Origin: Rubrobacter sp.
GTDB lineage: Bacteria; Actinomycetota; Rubrobacteria; Rubrobacterales; Rubrobacteraceae
Direction: 5' to 3'
Length of the DNA: 5,904 nt
Assembly (NCBI GenBank): GCA_016781635.1
Contig: JADDPY010000054.1
Coordinates: 12,764-18,667, forward strand
Positions 4,886 to 5,904 of the stretch are shown here, in pieces. The position numbers and the translations under genes were made by a program. The notes below the pieces were generated by a model. It was not told the DNA's origin, did not search any database, and was given only the letters and a program-made list of their open reading frames with translations. Each line of letters starts with the position of its first letter. The stretch's first letter is position 1.

Positions 4886-5479
4886 ATGGAGCAAGGAGGA
4901 GACGAAGCACGGAGGCTGGACGGCCTCAGCTTGAAGCCGGCCCCCGAGCCGCTGGCGCTGGTCCAATCGTTCGTGAACACCAGGAACGTCATGCACGGCT
5001 ACGATCTGTTGGAGGACTTAGACGGGGCGACGGTCTGGCTCTCCGAGCACGGCTTCTTGGGGGACGGCGCGCGGCCCAACGAGGATGATCGGCGCCGTCT
5101 TATCGCCTTCCGCGAGGGCTTGAGGGCCTTGCTGCTCGCCCACAACGGCGAGCCCGGAGGGGAGGCCGGCGCCGAGGCGCTCAACGAGGTCGCGTCGTTG
5201 GCTCCTCTGTCGGCCCGTTTCGACCCGGGGGGGGAGCCTAGCCTGGTGCCGGCGGCCGGGGCGGGGGGCACGATCGGAGGGGTTATGGGGAGTGTCTTGG
5301 CCGCCGTCGTGCTCGGGGCGGCCGAGGGCAAGTGGCGAAGGCTGAAGGCGTGCCGCAACGAGGACTGCTTGTGGGTCTTCTACGACGGCTCGAAGAACCG
5401 TTCGGGGAGCTGGTGCACGATGGACGTATGCGGGGCGAGGGCCAAGATGCGCACCTACCGGCGGCGCAGATCGTCCTAG
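4886..5479 (+). CDS. ABATE/CGNR zinc-finger transcriptional regulator
   Basis: A 197-residue predicted cytoplasmic regulator of the ABATE domain (formerly DUF1470) plus C-terminal CGNR zinc-finger family. The N-terminal ABATE-like part spans about residues 20-145, with LALVQSFVNTRN (23-34) as the family-typical start of the domain. The finger is at about 153-192: C156 and C161 in ACRNEDCLWVFYD, then C177 and C182 in WCTMDVCGARAK, ending in a basic tail (TYRRRR, 190-195). The name motif is CGAR instead of CGNR. Length is usual. No ribosome site precedes the ATG, and a -10 hexamer sits 6 nt upstream, so the mRNA is probably leaderless. Family members are presumed DNA-binding from the basic zinc finger. 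The divergent position suggests control of the hydrolase-MFS operon and of itself. A run of eight G (5227-5234) codes for PGG between the two domains. Confidence 0.9.
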   Translation: MEQGGDEARRLDGLSLKPAPEPLALVQSFVNTRNVMHGYDLLEDLDGATVWLSEHGFLGDGARPNEDDRRRLIAFREGLRALLLAHNGEPGGEAGAEALNEVASLAPLSARFDPGGEPSLVPAAGAGGTIGGVMGSVLAAVVLGAAEGKWRRLKACRNEDCLWVFYDGSKNRSGSWCTMDVCGARAKMRTYRRRRSS

Positions 5480-5564
5480 CGAGGCGGCCGGGACCCTCGG
5501 TAGATCCGGCAGACGCGGTCTCCCATCCCTGCGCGAGGGCGGAGTCCCCTCTTGTCCCGCCCAT

Positions 5565-5586
5565 AGCCCGGCGAGCGACGCCGGCT
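5565..5586 (+). terminator. G+C-rich hairpin between regulator and EamA gene
   Basis: CCGGCG (5568-5573) pairs with CGCCGG (5579-5584) around AGCGA, and AG/CT pairs extend the stem outside a bulged C5567. It lies about 90 nt after the CGNR stop and a few nt before the EamA ribosome site. There is no U-run. It might weakly terminate the regulator transcript or act as a leader structure for the transporter. Confidence 0.35.
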
Positions 5587-5591
5587 CCATC

Positions 5592-5599
5592 GAGGGGGG
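5592..5599 (+). promoter_or_regulatory. Ribosome binding site supporting the TTG start
   Basis: GAGGGGGG lies 4 nt before the TTG at 5604 (the GAGG core about 8 nt away). It supports a TTG start, since the transporter frame has no ATG or GTG nearby upstream and the nearby ATG at 5617 is in another frame. Confidence 0.6.
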
Positions 5600-5603
5600 A
5601 CGA

Positions 5604-5904
5604 TTGAGAAGAGCCGATGGCGCGGCTACCGAACCGCAACTCTCCGGCCATCTGTTCGTCCTGGTCGCGGCGGTTCTTTGGGGCACCACCGGCACCGCTC
5701 AGGCCTTCGCCCCCGAGGGCGCGGGTCCCCTTTCGGTCGGCGCGGTGAGGATCGCCGTCGGTGGCCTTGCTCTGTTGGCATTCGCCGTCGTGAGGGGCGA
5801 TCTCGGCGCCCTCGAGGGCTGGCCGCCCGTTGCGACGGCGACCGCGGGGGCGGCAATGGCCGCCTACCAGCCGCTGTTCTTCGCCGGGGTCTCCGTTACG
5901 GGCG
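5604..5904 (+). CDS. EamA/DMT-superfamily transporter, 5' part only
   Basis: The first 100 codons of a drug/metabolite transporter superfamily protein; the gene runs off the window. The frame begins at TTG and reads MRRADGAATEPQ before the first membrane helix. Family-typical features: LVAAVLWGTTGTAQAF (about residues 20-35) with the WGTTG motif of EamA helix 1, then SVGAVRIAVGGLALLAFAVV (about 44-63) for helix 2 and AAMAAYQPLFFAGV starting helix 3. Ten-helix EamA carriers are normally near 300 residues, so roughly two thirds is missing here. Substrate unknown; many members export amino acids or other metabolites. It follows the CGNR gene on the same strand after 124 bp containing a hairpin, so co-transcription is possible but unproven. 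Confidence 0.85.
   Translation, partial: MRRADGAATEPQLSGHLFVLVAAVLWGTTGTAQAFAPEGAGPLSVGAVRIAVGGLALLAFAVVRGDLGALEGWPPVATATAGAAMAAYQPLFFAGVSVTG

Noticed and set aside
4855..4889. Shine-Dalgarno sequence for the CGNR gene
   Set aside because: Only CGGG precedes the ATG; the GGAGGA seen nearby lies downstream, inside the coding sequence.
5617..5640. ATG at 5617 as the EamA start
   Set aside because: It is in a different frame from the transporter helices; the in-frame start with a ribosome site is TTG 5604.

Overview
The window is very G+C-rich and densely coded, with strong GGAGG-type ribosome sites, TANNNT -10 elements, GTG and TTG starts, and frequent AGG arginine codons. This points to Actinomycetota, perhaps a Rubrobacter-like lineage; that placement is an impression from composition and gene families, not a tested assignment. 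No tRNA, rRNA, CRISPR array, insertion sequence or integrase is visible.

Layout. Positions 9-1046 (minus) encode a luciferase-like flavin-dependent monooxygenase. A divergent intergenic region of about 330 bp (1047-1375) leads to a short plus-strand transcription unit. It starts with an unlisted 13-codon leader ORF (1376-1417, MICCCPRRLRRNG) holding three consecutive cysteine codons. The leader's stop overlaps the start of a DUF488 gene (1414-1995) as ATGA. After a hairpin-bearing gap comes an unrecognised His-rich membrane protein (2164-2730), which converges tail to tail with the next operon.

Positions 2738-4770 (minus) form a two-gene operon: an alpha/beta hydrolase with an Asp nucleophile (GHDIG), then an MFS transporter starting at GTG and overlapping the hydrolase stop by 4 nt. 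Its promoter (TTGACC, 17 bp, TAAAGT) is back to back with that of a divergent CGNR zinc-finger regulator (4886-5479), whose mRNA looks leaderless. A palindrome (GTAATCATTAC) and repeated TTACCG half-sites lie inside the overlapping promoters. This is the classic layout of a local regulator controlling a divergent enzyme and transporter pair, plausibly for modification and export (or import) of a small molecule. The window ends inside an EamA/DMT transporter gene starting at TTG 5604.

The two most noteworthy signals are the polycysteine leader coupled to DUF488, a candidate cysteine-responsive translational switch, and the compact operator region between the CGNR regulator and the hydrolase-MFS operon. 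All functional statements rest on motif recognition by eye; no database search was possible.
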